NCBI GenBank assembly: GCA_041395165.1
Contig: JAWLBA010000003.1
Coordinates: 1 to 64,000, forward strand
Source of the DNA: JAIBCM01 sp041395165
Lineage (GTDB): Bacteria > Verrucomicrobiota > Verrucomicrobiia > JADLBR01 > JAIBCM01
Direction: 5' to 3'
DNA: 64,000 nucleotides
Positions 16,960 to 26,904 of this stretch are shown one piece after another. Numbering within the stretch: the first letter of the stretch is position 1; each line of letters begins with the position of its first letter. Both the position numbers and the translations under genes were made by a program. Under the pieces are notes generated by a model that was given only the letters and a program-made list of their open reading frames with translations, was not told the DNA's origin and did no database searches.

Positions 16960-18510
16960 ATGAAAACCTTTGTCCGTGGTGATATCGACGGATTTTTTGG
17001 CCTCTTCATCGATAATTTGGTCCAATTGATGGTGATCACAACGCTTTGTCCCTTGCTTTGCGGATTGCCTGTTGATTTTGTGAGCACACGTATTTTGCCT
17101 GGCGCCGCACTTTCTATTCTTGTAGGCAATCTTTTCTATGGCTGGCAGGCGCGCCGTTTAGCTAGAAAAACTCATCGCAACGATGTTACTGCTCTTCCCT
17201 ATGGTATTAACACCCCCACCGTTTTTGCTTACATTTTTCTAATCATGGCGCCGATTTATCGAGCCACTAACGATGCCAACTTAGCTTGGCGTGCGGGTCT
17301 CTTTGCCTGCTTACTGAGCGGCATCATGGAAATTCTTGGCGCGTTTTGTGCCGATTGGTTACGACGTCACACACCACGCGCGGCACTCTTATCCGCCTTA
17401 GCGGGTGTCGCGATTACTTTTATTGCCATGGGTTTTGTCTTTCAAATTTTCGCCTCACCCGCGCTCGCCATTTTTCCGATGCTACTAATTATCGTGAGCT
17501 ACTCTTCTAAATTGCCTCTACCTATTCCAGCGGGTTTAACCGCTGTCCTTATCGGAACAGCTATCGCATGGTTACTGCGAGCTTTTCATTTGCCATACTT
17601 TGTTCCTTCTACTGAAACTCACGCGCTTGGCTTTTACGCTCCACATATCACATTTCATGACACTTTTTCTTTAATCAAAAGCCCTATGGCCTGGCAATAT
17701 TTCTCTATCATTTTGCCCATGGGCCTTTTTAACATTATTGGTTCCTTACAAAATTTGGAAAGTGCTGAGGCTGCTGGCGACTCTTACCCCACACGATCTT
17801 CCATGCTTGTAAACGGCCTCGGCTCCTGCGTGGCGGCTTGTTTAGGAAGCCCTTTCCCCACCACTATTTATATTGGTCATCCCGGTTGGAAAGCGATGGG
17901 GGCTCGCAGCGGTTACTCCATTTTAAACGGTGTTGTTATTACGCTCTTCTGCTCGCTCGGCATGATCACGCTTTTACTCAACTGGATTCCTATCGAAGCA
18001 ACGTTGGGTATTTTACTTTGGATCGGTATCATCATCACCGCACAAGCGTTTCAAGCTGTCCCTAAATCACACGCTTTAGCCGTGGCATTAGGACTCATCC
18101 CAACCTTCGCCGCATGGGCGCTGCAACTCATTGAAACCACTTTGCAGGCCGCGGGAACCACACTTTACGAAACCATTTCTCAATTTGGCTCAGCGCTAGC
18201 GATTCATGGTGTCATCGCCCTCAATCAAGGCTTCCTTCTTACTAGCACTTTGCTAGCTGCTTTCCTTGTCTTCATTATCGAAAAACAATGGCAAAAAGCG
18301 GCAGTCACCCTTTTCATCGCTTCACTACTTTCCTGGCTAGGCTTGATTCACGCTTACCAACTCACACCCGCTGGCATTCAAAACTCGCTCACCCTCGGTG
18401 CAGCGCCCGAATTTGCCTACACCTATTTGGCAAGCGGTATAGCTATTTTAATTTTAAGCCGTATAGTAAAAATAAGACATGAGTCGCCTCAAAAAAATTC
18501 TTCTCGTTAA
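16960..18510 (+). CDS. NCS2/AzgA-type nucleobase permease-like protein
   Basis: 516 residues with about 12 membrane helices. The ATG at 16960 (MKTFVRGDIDGFFGLF) is preferred over an upstream in-frame ATG because the family starts at this motif. NVTALPYGINTPTVFAY-like and NLESAEAAGDSYPTRSSM regions match xanthine/uracil permease relatives of the NCS2 group. The substrate cannot be read from sequence. It overlaps the downstream amidotransferase gene by 32 nt, so they are translationally linked. That link makes a nucleobase less certain as substrate: in this setting it may carry the compound degraded by the cluster. Confidence 0.8.
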   Translation: MKTFVRGDIDGFFGLFIDNLVQLMVITTLCPLLCGLPVDFVSTRILPGAALSILVGNLFYGWQARRLARKTHRNDVTALPYGINTPTVFAYIFLIMAPIYRATNDANLAWRAGLFACLLSGIMEILGAFCADWLRRHTPRAALLSALAGVAITFIAMGFVFQIFASPALAIFPMLLIIVSYSSKLPLPIPAGLTAVLIGTAIAWLLRAFHLPYFVPSTETHALGFYAPHITFHDTFSLIKSPMAWQYFSIILPMGLFNIIGSLQNLESAEAAGDSYPTRSSMLVNGLGSCVAACLGSPFPTTIYIGHPGWKAMGARSGYSILNGVVITLFCSLGMITLLLNWIPIEATLGILLWIGIIITAQAFQAVPKSHALAVALGLIPTFAAWALQLIETTLQAAGTTLYETISQFGSALAIHGVIALNQGFLLTSTLLAAFLVFIIEKQWQKAAVTLFIASLLSWLGLIHAYQLTPAGIQNSLTLGAAPEFAYTYLASGIAILILSRIVKIRHESPQKNSSR

Positions 18511-19210
18511 CAACGTGATATGGAATGAGACTTATCCTGCTCAACACCCACTGAAAAATGTGACAGCTTGGTATAAAAAAATGTTAAGCCCATTAAAAAA
18601 ATTTCATCTTCATACCCTTTCACCCGAAGACCCAGAACTCGCACGTCATTTCGAATGTGCTGATGCCATTATTCTTACCGGATCACCACGCAACGCTTGG
18701 AATAATGATTACCCCACTCTACGCCTCTTACATTTACTCGAACACTACACAGAAAAAGGAAAAGCTATTCTCGGCATATGCTATGGACACCAACTCTTGG
18801 CTCGAGCTTGTGGCGGTCTCGTTCATTACAATCCACAAGGCTGGGAAATCGGCTTTCTTCCCGTTACTCTCACGCCACAAGGCAAAGCCTCTCCCTTATT
18901 TCAATCTATGCCCGAAACTTTCCTGGCAATAGAAAGTCACCACGACATTGTTGCTGATCTTCCTCCAGAAGCCGTCTGGTTGGCAAAAAGTGAAAAAACG
19001 CGACACCAAGCTTTTCAAATTGGCAAAGCCGCTTTTGGGGTGCAATTTCATCCCGAAATGAATCGCACGATTCTCAATTTCATTTGGAAGGCCCGCCTCG
19101 ACCACTGGCAAACCAAAATCCCGTTCAACATTCGCGATCGCATAAAAAAAATACCAAAAACTTTACCTCACCCTCAAATGATTTCTAATTTCATCCATCA
19201 TTTCACCTAA
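18479..19210 (+). CDS. Class I glutamine amidotransferase-like hydrolase
   Basis: 243 residues of the GMP-synthase-like GATase fold. The catalytic triad is visible: nucleophile Cys in GICYGHQLLA (~residue 101) and the His-Glu pair in GVQFHPEMN (~residue 190). No synthetase domain is attached. Stand-alone enzymes of this type include PuuD, which hydrolyses gamma-glutamyl-GABA, although PuuD itself belongs to a somewhat different peptidase C26 branch. The neighbouring alcohol and aldehyde dehydrogenases and PuuA-like synthetase suggest that it releases glutamate from a gamma-glutamylated acid. That role is inferred from context. Confidence 0.82.
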   Translation: MSRLKKILLVNNVIWNETYPAQHPLKNVTAWYKKMLSPLKKFHLHTLSPEDPELARHFECADAIILTGSPRNAWNNDYPTLRLLHLLEHYTEKGKAILGICYGHQLLARACGGLVHYNPQGWEIGFLPVTLTPQGKASPLFQSMPETFLAIESHHDIVADLPPEAVWLAKSEKTRHQAFQIGKAAFGVQFHPEMNRTILNFIWKARLDHWQTKIPFNIRDRIKKIPKTLPHPQMISNFIHHFT

Positions 19211-19225
19211 AACAATTAATTCTTT

Positions 19226-20344
19226 ATGATCTCCACTTTTTCCTTTCCCACTTCCATTCTTTACGGACCAGGTGCTCGCCATGAGCTATCAAAAAAATTG
19301 CAAACTTTCCAATTAAAGCGCCCTCTCATCGTAACCGATCCCGGTCTCTTAAAAACGCCTGCATTTCAACGTTTACGCGACGCGCTATCCGCTAATTTTC
19401 CCACCTTTTCCGAAGTGCATCCTAATCCAATGGAAAATGATGTGGAGCAAGCTTTTCAAGCTTATCAAAATAATCAATGCGATTCAGTCATCGCCTTTGG
19501 CGGAGGCAGCGCACTCGATGTTGGAAAAGTCATTCGACTTCGCATTAAACAACCTCAACAAAAACTTTCGCAATTTAACTACGAAACAGATTACTCTTCG
19601 CTCGCACCCTTTATCGCAATTCCTACAACAGCCGGCACAGGAAGCGAAGTGGGGCGTAGCTCTGTCATTATTCTCGATCAACATAAACGCGTTTTTTTTC
19701 ATCCTTCACTTCTTGCCACTCTCGTCATCCTTGATCCTGAATTCACTTTGGAACTCCCGCCCCAACTCACAGCCGCCACGGGTGCCGATGCGCTCACCCA
19801 TTGCATCGAATCTTTTACGTCACCCGTTTTTCATCCACTCTGCGACGCCATCGCTTTGGAAGGCATCCATCTCATCTGCGCTCAAAAAGCGCTTTTACGC
19901 GCTTATCAAAACGGGAACGATTTGGAAGCGCGCGGCCTTATGCAACTGGCTGCCACCATGGGTGCGATCGCTTTTCAAAAAGATCTCGGCGCGACCCACT
20001 CCCTTGCTCATCCCCTCTCCTCGCTCTGTGGTTTGCATCATGGCACTGCCAACGCACTTTGTTTACCTTGGGTCATGGAATGGAACGCCCAACGCAAACC
20101 TAGTCTCTACCATCGCGTTGGCATCGCCATGGGCCTCATTGAACCCAACGACGCCAAAACCATTACCACCATTCGCCTGTTGCTCGAGCAACTCAACCTT
20201 TCTGGCAAACTTCGTGATTATCAGGTTAAAAAATCTGATATCGACACGCTCACTCAACATGCTTATGATGACAGTTGTCACCAAACCAATCCCGTCCCTG
20301 TCACCCAAAACGACCTTAAAGAACTTTATCTCCAAGCATTTTGA
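19226..20344 (+). CDS. Iron-containing alcohol dehydrogenase
   Basis: 372 residues, group III (Fe-ADH) family; an NAD(P)-dependent oxidoreductase acting on an alcohol/aldehyde pair. Motifs: cofactor-binding FGGGSALDVGKVI near residue 92, PTTAGTGSEVGRSS (~134), metal site region GADALTHCIESF (~187) and the His-rich GATHSLAHPLSSLCGLHHGTA (~255-275) that supplies metal ligands. It lies 15 nt after the amidotransferase and 6 nt before the aldehyde dehydrogenase. In this company it most likely oxidises a gamma-glutamylated amino alcohol; a general detoxification enzyme is the alternative. Confidence 0.9.
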   Translation: MISTFSFPTSILYGPGARHELSKKLQTFQLKRPLIVTDPGLLKTPAFQRLRDALSANFPTFSEVHPNPMENDVEQAFQAYQNNQCDSVIAFGGGSALDVGKVIRLRIKQPQQKLSQFNYETDYSSLAPFIAIPTTAGTGSEVGRSSVIILDQHKRVFFHPSLLATLVILDPEFTLELPPQLTAATGADALTHCIESFTSPVFHPLCDAIALEGIHLICAQKALLRAYQNGNDLEARGLMQLAATMGAIAFQKDLGATHSLAHPLSSLCGLHHGTANALCLPWVMEWNAQRKPSLYHRVGIAMGLIEPNDAKTITTIRLLLEQLNLSGKLRDYQVKKSDIDTLTQHAYDDSCHQTNPVPVTQNDLKELYLQAF

Positions 20345-20350
20345 TAAAAA

Positions 20351-21787
20351 ATGAAAAAGTTTATCTCCCAACTTGTCATCAATGGCAAACTTTGCCATGC
20401 GTCAGATCGAAACACGCTCACTCTCATCAACCCTGCTACTGAAAAAAAACTTTGTGAAGTAGCCTCTGCCTCTCTCAAAGATTTGGAAACCAGCGTTACA
20501 GGCGCTCAAAAAGCTTTTGAAAAAAGCTGGCGCGACATGACACCCGGCAAAAGAACTGAAATTCTTTTTCGCTTCACCCAGCTCATTGTTCAACATCAAG
20601 AAGAACTTGCTCAATTAGAAATGCTGAACATCGGCATGCCCATTTCCAATGCCAGAGACGAGCTTCAATTAACCTTTCGTATTGCTGCCTATTATACCGA
20701 TGCCATTTCAAAATTTTGTGGTCAAACTATTCCCGTAGCTCGTGGCGGATTTGATTTTACTGTTCGCTCACCCCTTGGTGTTGTCGCTGCCATTGTGCCA
20801 TGGAATTTTCCCTTATCGATTGCCGCATGGAAAGTTTTTCCTGCACTTGCTGCAGGCAATTGCGTTGTGCTAAAACCTGCCAGCCTCTCTCCACTCACTG
20901 CTATCAGACTTGGAGTTTTGGCATTGGAAGCCGGTTTGCCAGATGGCGTTTTACAGGTTTTACCAGGAAGCGGTCAGCGACTGGGCAACGCTTTAGTGCA
21001 ACATCCTCTCATTCGCAAAATTTCTTTTACTGGTTCTACAGAAATCGGCACTCGCATTATGAAAATGGCCGCCGACGATATGAAACGCGTTTCTTTAGAG
21101 CTTGGTGGCAAATCTCCCAACATCGTTTTTAATGATGCCGACTTAGAAAAAACTGCCGCCCTTTGTTCTATTAGCGTCTTTGACAACACGGGACAGGATT
21201 GTTGCGCGCGAAGTCGAGTTTTTGTTGAACATAGCATCTTTGAAGAATTTGTTAAATAAATTATCCAAGCTAGCAACAACCTCGTTATCGGTGATCCCAA
21301 CCACCCCAAAACACAAATAGGACCACTTATTTCCAAACAACATCGTGATAGTGTTCAAACCTACTTGGATTCTGTTCCAGTCTATTGCAAAAAAATGGCT
21401 TGTGGCAAAACACCACTCCCTAAAAAAGGTTTTTATATCCGACCCACTGTTATTCTAGGTTGCAACACAAGTGAAAAAGTATGGCGAGAAGAAATTTTTG
21501 GACCCGTCGTTTGCATTCGACCTTTTCGTGACGAAAACAGCATGTTGCGCGAAGTCAACGCATCGCACTACGGGTTAAGCGGTTCGATTTGGACGAATGA
21601 TTTAAAACGCGCCCTACGCGTTGCAAAACGTGTTGAAAGTGGAGTGCTCAGCATCAACTCCGCAAATAGCGTTCATGTTGCCGCACCTTTTGGCGGTTTC
21701 AAACGCAGTGGAATCGGGCGCGATCTGGGGATGACCGCAATGGAAGGTTACACCGAACTAAAAAATATTTATATTACAGAGGATTAA
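20351..21787 (+). pseudogene. NAD(P)-dependent aldehyde dehydrogenase with in-frame stop
   Basis: A full-length ALDH (479 codons) interrupted by a single in-frame TAA at 21257-21259, between FEEFVK and IIQASNNLVIGDP; the reading frame does not change. All family landmarks are present on both sides: PWNFPLSIAAWK (~residue 150), SFTGSTEIG (~224), the general base ELGGKSPNIVF (~246) and the nucleophile DNTGQDCCARSR (~282) before the stop, then EEIFGPVV and the closing APFGGFKRSGIGRD. The stop may be a true nonsense mutation or a one-base error. Context suggests PuuC-like oxidation of a gamma-glutamyl aldehyde. A TTG at 21365 could restart only a non-functional fragment. Confidence 0.85.
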
Positions 21788-21811
21788 AATTCTCAACTTG
21801 GAGGCTTGTTC

Positions 21812-23158
21812 ATGAATCTAACCGAACTAAAAAATAAAATTGCCAAAAAAGAAATCGATACGATCTTAATCGTTTTTCCAGATGTGTTTGGACGATTAAT
21901 GGGCAAGCGCTTGACGGCTCATTATTTTTTAGATCACGTGGCCCAAAGCGGCACTCACGGTTGTAACTATCTTCTAACACTCAATATGGAAATGGATCCA
22001 CAAGACGGTTTTGATCTGGCCAGTTGGGAAAAAGGATTTGGCGATTTTGAAATGCGCCCCGATCTTTCCACTTTGCGCCTATTACCCTGGCAACCCGGAA
22101 CCGCCTTTGTTTTGTGCGATCTACATCATCATGAAAATGGTTTGGTTGAGGAAGCGCCTCGCACCGTTTTGCGTCGTCAAATCGAAGCCTTGGGAAAACG
22201 CGGATTCACTAGCAAAATTGCAAGCGAACTAGAGTTTTTTCTTTTCAATCACACCTATCATGAAGCGCTTGAAAAAAAATATTCCCATCTCACGCCCTCC
22301 AGCGATTACCGCATCGATTATCATACCATGCAACCCTTACGGGATGAACCGATTTTGCGTGCGCTGCGCAATCAAATGGAAGAAGCAGGAATTCCAGTCG
22401 AATCTTCCAAAGGCGAATGGGGTTGTGGCCAACATGAACTAAATTTTGTTTATCATGAACCCTTAGAAATTGCTGATCGTCACACTCTTTTTAAACAAGG
22501 CGCCAAGGAAATCGCAGAACAAAATGGAAAATGTCTCACTTTCATGGCAAAAATCGCCACGCAAGAAGCCGGCAGCAGTTGCCATATCCACATCAGTTTA
22601 TGGCAAAAAAATAAAAATCTTTTTTGGGACAACAAAAAACATAGCGGTTCACAATTATTCAAACATTTTCTCGGCGGCTTAATGAAATATTCTCCAGAAC
22701 TTTGCTATTTCTACGCGCCCACCATCAACGCTTACAAACGTTACCAAACCGCTAGTTGGGCGCCTACCAAAATGGCCTGGTCTCTGGACAATCGCACGGT
22801 GGGATTTCGCGTTGTCGGTCATGGTGATGCGTTTCGCATTGAAAATCGCATGCCCGGCGCCGATGCCAATCCTTACCTAGCCTTCGCCGCAATGATGGTT
22901 GCCGGCATGGCAGGCATCGACGAAAAACTCGACTGCGGGGGCGCTTATCAAGGCAACGCTTATCTCGACAAAAAATTAGCCAGCCTACCCAAATCCTTGG
23001 CTGAAGCTGCCGAAAAATTGAATCGCAGCAAACTCGCTCGTCTTGCTCTTGGCGACAGCGTGGTAGACTTTTACGTTCACACTGCTCGCTTGGAAATCCA
23101 AGCTTTCAACGAAGCTGTTACCGATTGGGAATTGAAACGTTATTTCGAAAGAATTTAA
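21812..23158 (+). CDS. Glutamine synthetase-family gamma-glutamyl amide ligase (PuuA/GlnA4-like)
   Basis: 448 residues. The ATG at 21812 is preferred to the TTG two codons upstream because GGAGG lies 8 nt before it. Family motifs: FPDVFGRLMGKRLTAHYF at the start, the metal-binding SELEFFLF (~143), GCGQHELNF (~208), the ATP-site GSSCHIHISLW (~254) and FRIENRMPGADANPYLAFAAM (~345). It lacks the adenylylation-site tail of true GlnA and starts like proteins that glutamylate amines (PuuA, Streptomyces GlnA3/GlnA4). With the amidotransferase, two dehydrogenases and permeases it would catalyse the first step of a gamma-glutamylation pathway. The amine is unknown. Confidence 0.87.
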   Translation: MNLTELKNKIAKKEIDTILIVFPDVFGRLMGKRLTAHYFLDHVAQSGTHGCNYLLTLNMEMDPQDGFDLASWEKGFGDFEMRPDLSTLRLLPWQPGTAFVLCDLHHHENGLVEEAPRTVLRRQIEALGKRGFTSKIASELEFFLFNHTYHEALEKKYSHLTPSSDYRIDYHTMQPLRDEPILRALRNQMEEAGIPVESSKGEWGCGQHELNFVYHEPLEIADRHTLFKQGAKEIAEQNGKCLTFMAKIATQEAGSSCHIHISLWQKNKNLFWDNKKHSGSQLFKHFLGGLMKYSPELCYFYAPTINAYKRYQTASWAPTKMAWSLDNRTVGFRVVGHGDAFRIENRMPGADANPYLAFAAMMVAGMAGIDEKLDCGGAYQGNAYLDKKLASLPKSLAEAAEKLNRSKLARLALGDSVVDFYVHTARLEIQAFNEAVTDWELKRYFERI

Positions 23159-24690
23159 AGTTTCATTCCCGCTTCACCAACGCGTTGCTCCAATTCTTGA
23201 AGTTTTTCCAAACGCGCTTGTGCTTCTTCTTCAGAAGGCGGTCCTTTGAAACGTTTTTTTACAACGGTAAACCAGGTAACGACCAATAAAACAATAACAG
23301 CTCCAGTAATATTAAGCGCTTTTTCGTTCGGAGGTTGAATACCTAAATAAAACATGAGAAGCACGCCCAACACACAAATGGTGCCAATGATACGATAAGC
23401 CGTCTTGCCAATATCAAACGGACCCATGCGAGTCCATGTGCGACCATAAGCAAAAATGCCTGCCGCGGCGGGCATCACATAAGAAAAATAAAGAAAAATA
23501 ACGCAAGCTGCAGTTAACGTGGCATAAGCCTCAGCATAAGCCGTCGATAAAATTGCCAAGGCGCCCGTAATCCAAATCGCATAAGTCGGCGTGCGATGAA
23601 CAGGCGAAATGTGGCGCAACCCTTTCGACCAGGGCAATCCCCCATCGCGCGCAAAAGCAAAAGTCATGCGCGAACTCGAAGTTAAACAGGCCAAACCGCA
23701 AAGATAATTAGCCAAAGCAATGCCAGCCCAAAGAATCATTTTAAGTGGTTCAGGAACTAAACTGTTCATCAACCAATAAAAAACGTTCCCCCCTTGCTTC
23801 GCTGCTTCATCCATATTAGGAATCGCCAAAACAAAAGAAGCCACCATCACAAAACCAAAAATACCGGAAAGATAAACCGAACGCAAAATTCCTTTAGGCA
23901 CGTTTTTTGCTGCTCCTAACGTCTCCTCTGAAGTATGAGCCGAAGCATCATAACCAGTGATGGTATAAACGGGCAATAACAGCCCTAGTAAAAAAAGCAT
24001 CATAATACTATTATTTTGCGGCCAAACTTCTCCTCCCGCATTGCCACTATAATTCGCAAAAGTAACAAGCCGACTAAAATCCAAATGCGGGGCAAGAAAC
24101 AACAGGCTAAGAGTAAGTACAATAGAAACTGCAAAAATCAGATAGCCGCTAAAATCAGTCAATAAAGTCGTCACACGAATTCCATAATGATTAAATAAAG
24201 CGTGCGAAAAAATAATTAAACTCACACCCATCAACTGATGCTTGGCAGTGAGCATAGCTGGATCCACACCAAAATAAGGAAGCACCGCATTAATAAAAAT
24301 AGTATAAGCTCCCACATCCACCGCAGCCGTTACAAAAATTAATCCACTCAAATTGAGCCACGCCGTCACCCATCCCCATCCTTTTCCGCCCAAAATCGAA
24401 CTCCAATGATAAAGACCACCCGCTGTCGGATAAGCCGAAGCTACTTGGGCCATAGTTAAAGACACTAAAAAGGCAAAAAACACCCCCACTGGCCAACCAA
24501 TTCCTACTCCCGCCCCTCCTGCACCACAAAAACCCAGTTGAAAAGAAGTAATGCCACCCGCCAAAATACAAATAATCGAAAACGAAATGGCAAAATTAGA
24601 AAAAGCACTCATACGCCGCTTGAGCTCTTGTGCGTAGCCCATTCGGTGCAATAATTTTACGTCATCATGAATATCGATTGAATCGCTCAT
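23155..24690 (-). CDS. APC-superfamily amino acid/choline-type permease
   Basis: 511 residues with about 12 membrane helices. The N-terminus LLHRMGYAQELKRRMSAFSNFAISFSIICILAG is characteristic of the amino acid/choline transporter (ACT) branch of the APC superfamily, which includes GABA and choline/ethanolamine permeases. SYPTAGGLYHW-type and ITGYDASAHTSEET motifs are clear. A charged C-terminal tail (PPSEEEAQARLEKLQELEQRV) follows the last helix. It converges on the glutamine synthetase-like gene with a 4-nt overlap and no terminator between. The context suggests import of the amine that is glutamylated by its neighbour. Confidence 0.87.
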   Translation of the reverse strand: MSDSIDIHDDVKLLHRMGYAQELKRRMSAFSNFAISFSIICILAGGITSFQLGFCGAGGAGVGIGWPVGVFFAFLVSLTMAQVASAYPTAGGLYHWSSILGGKGWGWVTAWLNLSGLIFVTAAVDVGAYTIFINAVLPYFGVDPAMLTAKHQLMGVSLIIFSHALFNHYGIRVTTLLTDFSGYLIFAVSIVLTLSLLFLAPHLDFSRLVTFANYSGNAGGEVWPQNNSIMMLFLLGLLLPVYTITGYDASAHTSEETLGAAKNVPKGILRSVYLSGIFGFVMVASFVLAIPNMDEAAKQGGNVFYWLMNSLVPEPLKMILWAGIALANYLCGLACLTSSSRMTFAFARDGGLPWSKGLRHISPVHRTPTYAIWITGALAILSTAYAEAYATLTAACVIFLYFSYVMPAAAGIFAYGRTWTRMGPFDIGKTAYRIIGTICVLGVLLMFYLGIQPPNEKALNITGAVIVLLVVTWFTVVKKRFKGPPSEEEAQARLEKLQELEQRVGEAGMKL

Positions 24691-24888
24691 ATTTTTCCTT
24701 TGTTTTTATGTTGAATGAAAACGTCCCCCTGAATAAGGCTACCAAGCTTCCGAAGGATAGCTAAAGTTCCTTGCATGCAACTCAAGCTTAATAAGCAATA
24801 CTTATCCATAGCAAGCGAAATCTTAAATCTGATCGCTGTAAAAAAAGCTTCCCTTTTACCATAGAATTGTTTTTTTTGGTGGCTGATT

Positions 24889-26862
24889 ATGATTACCTTA
24901 GAACAACTTTCTACCTATATCGCGTCAGGACACCTTTTTGAAACAGCAGCCAAAAACTTTCTCGAAGCCTATCATTTAACCCTTCCCGACTCCTGGCAAC
25001 ACGCGGCTTTACAAGAACTATGGGATGAAAAACAATTCACTGAAATCAACGATCGTTTTTATAAAACATTAAGCTTTGGCACCGGCGGCTTACGCGGACG
25101 CACCATTGGTAAATATGTCACCCGCGCGGAACGCGGCACACCCAATGAGTTGGAACGACCCGAACATGCCTGCCTCGGCTCCAATGCCATGAACGATGCC
25201 AATGTCGAACGTGCTGCACGTGGACTTTGTCGTTATCTTAAGAAAATTTTTCGCAAACATCCCTCTCCCAGCCTCGTCATTGCGCATGACACCCGACATT
25301 TTTCCCGAGACTTTGCTCAACTCGTCGCACAAGTCGCCACCAACGAAGGCATCAACGCTTGGCTCTTTGCCGAAGACCGTTCCACCCCTCAACTTTCTTT
25401 CACCATTCGCTATCTCAATGCCCAAGCCGGCGTCATGATTACCGCCAGCCACAATCCCCCTTACGACAACGGTTTCAAAGCCTATTTTGATGACGGCGCA
25501 CAACTCGTCGAACCTCACGCCTCGGCAATCATTCACGAAGTCAACCAGATCCAAGCTACTGGAGAACTGGAACCACGCCATGGCGCCACCGTTCAAATGC
25601 TTAATCCAGAAACCGATAAAGCTTACTTGCGAGCTTTGAGAACTTTGGTTCTGGACCCGGAAACTTTAGAGACTCAAGCCTCCAACCTAAAAATCGTTTA
25701 CACCCCCCTCCACGGCACAGGCGCTCATGCCATTGTCCCCATCCTAAAAAAATACAAAATAAAACCACTCCTCGTCAGAAAACAACTCAGCGCTGATGGC
25801 CGTTTTCCCACTGTCGCATCGCCCAATCCAGAAAATAGCGAAGCGCTCACTCTCGCCATAAAAAAAGCCCAAAAAGATAAAGCCGACATCGTGATTGCCA
25901 CCGATCCCGATTGCGATCGCATGGGCGTTGCCATTCGTAATTCACAAGGCGATTACGAACTCATTACCGGAAACCAAATCGGTTCCATTTTGGCTTATTA
26001 TCGAACCACTACTCTTTTCCAACAAGGCATTCTCACCCCACAAAATGCTAACCATGCTTGTCTCATCAAAACCTTTGTCACCACCGAACTGCAAACAGTT
26101 ATCGCTAAAAAATTTGGCCTAAAGCTGGTCAATACCCTAACTGGTTTCAAATATATTGGAGAAAAACTGCGCGACTACGAACAACAACTCGTCGAACAAG
26201 GATTCAATGAAAAACATTATCGCTCCTATTCTGAAGAAGAAAAGCGCAACGCCCATTTGAAAAAAGGGTGCTATTTTGTGTTTGGCGGAGAAGAAAGCTA
26301 CGGCTACAGCGGCGGCGATTATGTTCGCGACAAAGATGCCAACGCAGCCGCGCTCATGTTCGTGGAAGCTGCAGCTCATGCGCGCTCACAAAATCAAACT
26401 CTACTCGAATATCTGGATCAAATTTATTCGGAACTCGGCTTCTTCTATGAAAAACTGGGCCAATTCCTTCTCGAAGGCGCTGAAGGCGCAGTCAAAATTC
26501 AAGGAATTTTAAAATCTTTCGAACAAAATCCGCCTCAAAGCTATCTAGGCTATTCCGTCGTGGAAAAAATGAATTTTGCTAAAGAAAATTTAGTTGATGT
26601 CGATGGCAAACCAATTCCTAAGGAACTTATGCTCCTTTTTAAATTAGATAATGGCTCGCAAATTATCGTGCGTGGATCAGGCACAGAACCGAAAATTAAA
26701 TTTTACCTCTCAGCTCATCAACTTCCGCCTGATAGCAAATCGTTCACCCCAGAAACTCTCCTCCAAGCCAAACAACACGTCCAACAATTCATCATCCAAC
26801 TTTGGGATGCGGTTCAGGAAGATGTACAAAATCGATTACAATCCTTACCCACCAATCCATAA
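24889..26862 (+). CDS. Phosphoglucomutase/phosphomannomutase (alpha-D-phosphohexomutase)
   Basis: 657 residues, somewhat longer than the ~580 common for this subgroup. It interconverts hexose 1- and 6-phosphates in the cytoplasm. The catalytic phosphoserine loop VMITASHNPPYDNGFKAYF is near residue 183, the metal loop ATDPDCDRMGVA near 338, the sugar-binding FGGEESYGYSGGDYVRDKD near 465, and the phosphate-binding RGSGTEPKIKFYL near 595. The N-terminal FGTGGLRGRTIGKY is normal for the PgcA-type enzymes. It is monocistronic or followed after 42 nt by radC. Confidence 0.93.
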   Translation: MITLEQLSTYIASGHLFETAAKNFLEAYHLTLPDSWQHAALQELWDEKQFTEINDRFYKTLSFGTGGLRGRTIGKYVTRAERGTPNELERPEHACLGSNAMNDANVERAARGLCRYLKKIFRKHPSPSLVIAHDTRHFSRDFAQLVAQVATNEGINAWLFAEDRSTPQLSFTIRYLNAQAGVMITASHNPPYDNGFKAYFDDGAQLVEPHASAIIHEVNQIQATGELEPRHGATVQMLNPETDKAYLRALRTLVLDPETLETQASNLKIVYTPLHGTGAHAIVPILKKYKIKPLLVRKQLSADGRFPTVASPNPENSEALTLAIKKAQKDKADIVIATDPDCDRMGVAIRNSQGDYELITGNQIGSILAYYRTTTLFQQGILTPQNANHACLIKTFVTTELQTVIAKKFGLKLVNTLTGFKYIGEKLRDYEQQLVEQGFNEKHYRSYSEEEKRNAHLKKGCYFVFGGEESYGYSGGDYVRDKDANAAALMFVEAAAHARSQNQTLLEYLDQIYSELGFFYEKLGQFLLEGAEGAVKIQGILKSFEQNPPQSYLGYSVVEKMNFAKENLVDVDGKPIPKELMLLFKLDNGSQIIVRGSGTEPKIKFYLSAHQLPPDSKSFTPETLLQAKQHVQQFIIQLWDAVQEDVQNRLQSLPTNP

Positions 26863-26904
26863 AATCCCTTTCCTCATTTCGATCACATCGCTATTATTTT
26901 TAGC

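Noticed and set aside
19437..20354. A 305-residue plus-strand frame overlapping the Fe-ADH gene
   Set aside because: It is an alternative frame of the alcohol dehydrogenase; its composition is Ser/Pro/Asn-rich without domain motifs, while the ADH frame carries all catalytic motifs.
25090..25596. A 168-residue minus-strand frame inside the phosphohexomutase
   Set aside because: Antisense shadow; no ribosome binding site and the opposite strand encodes a complete enzyme.
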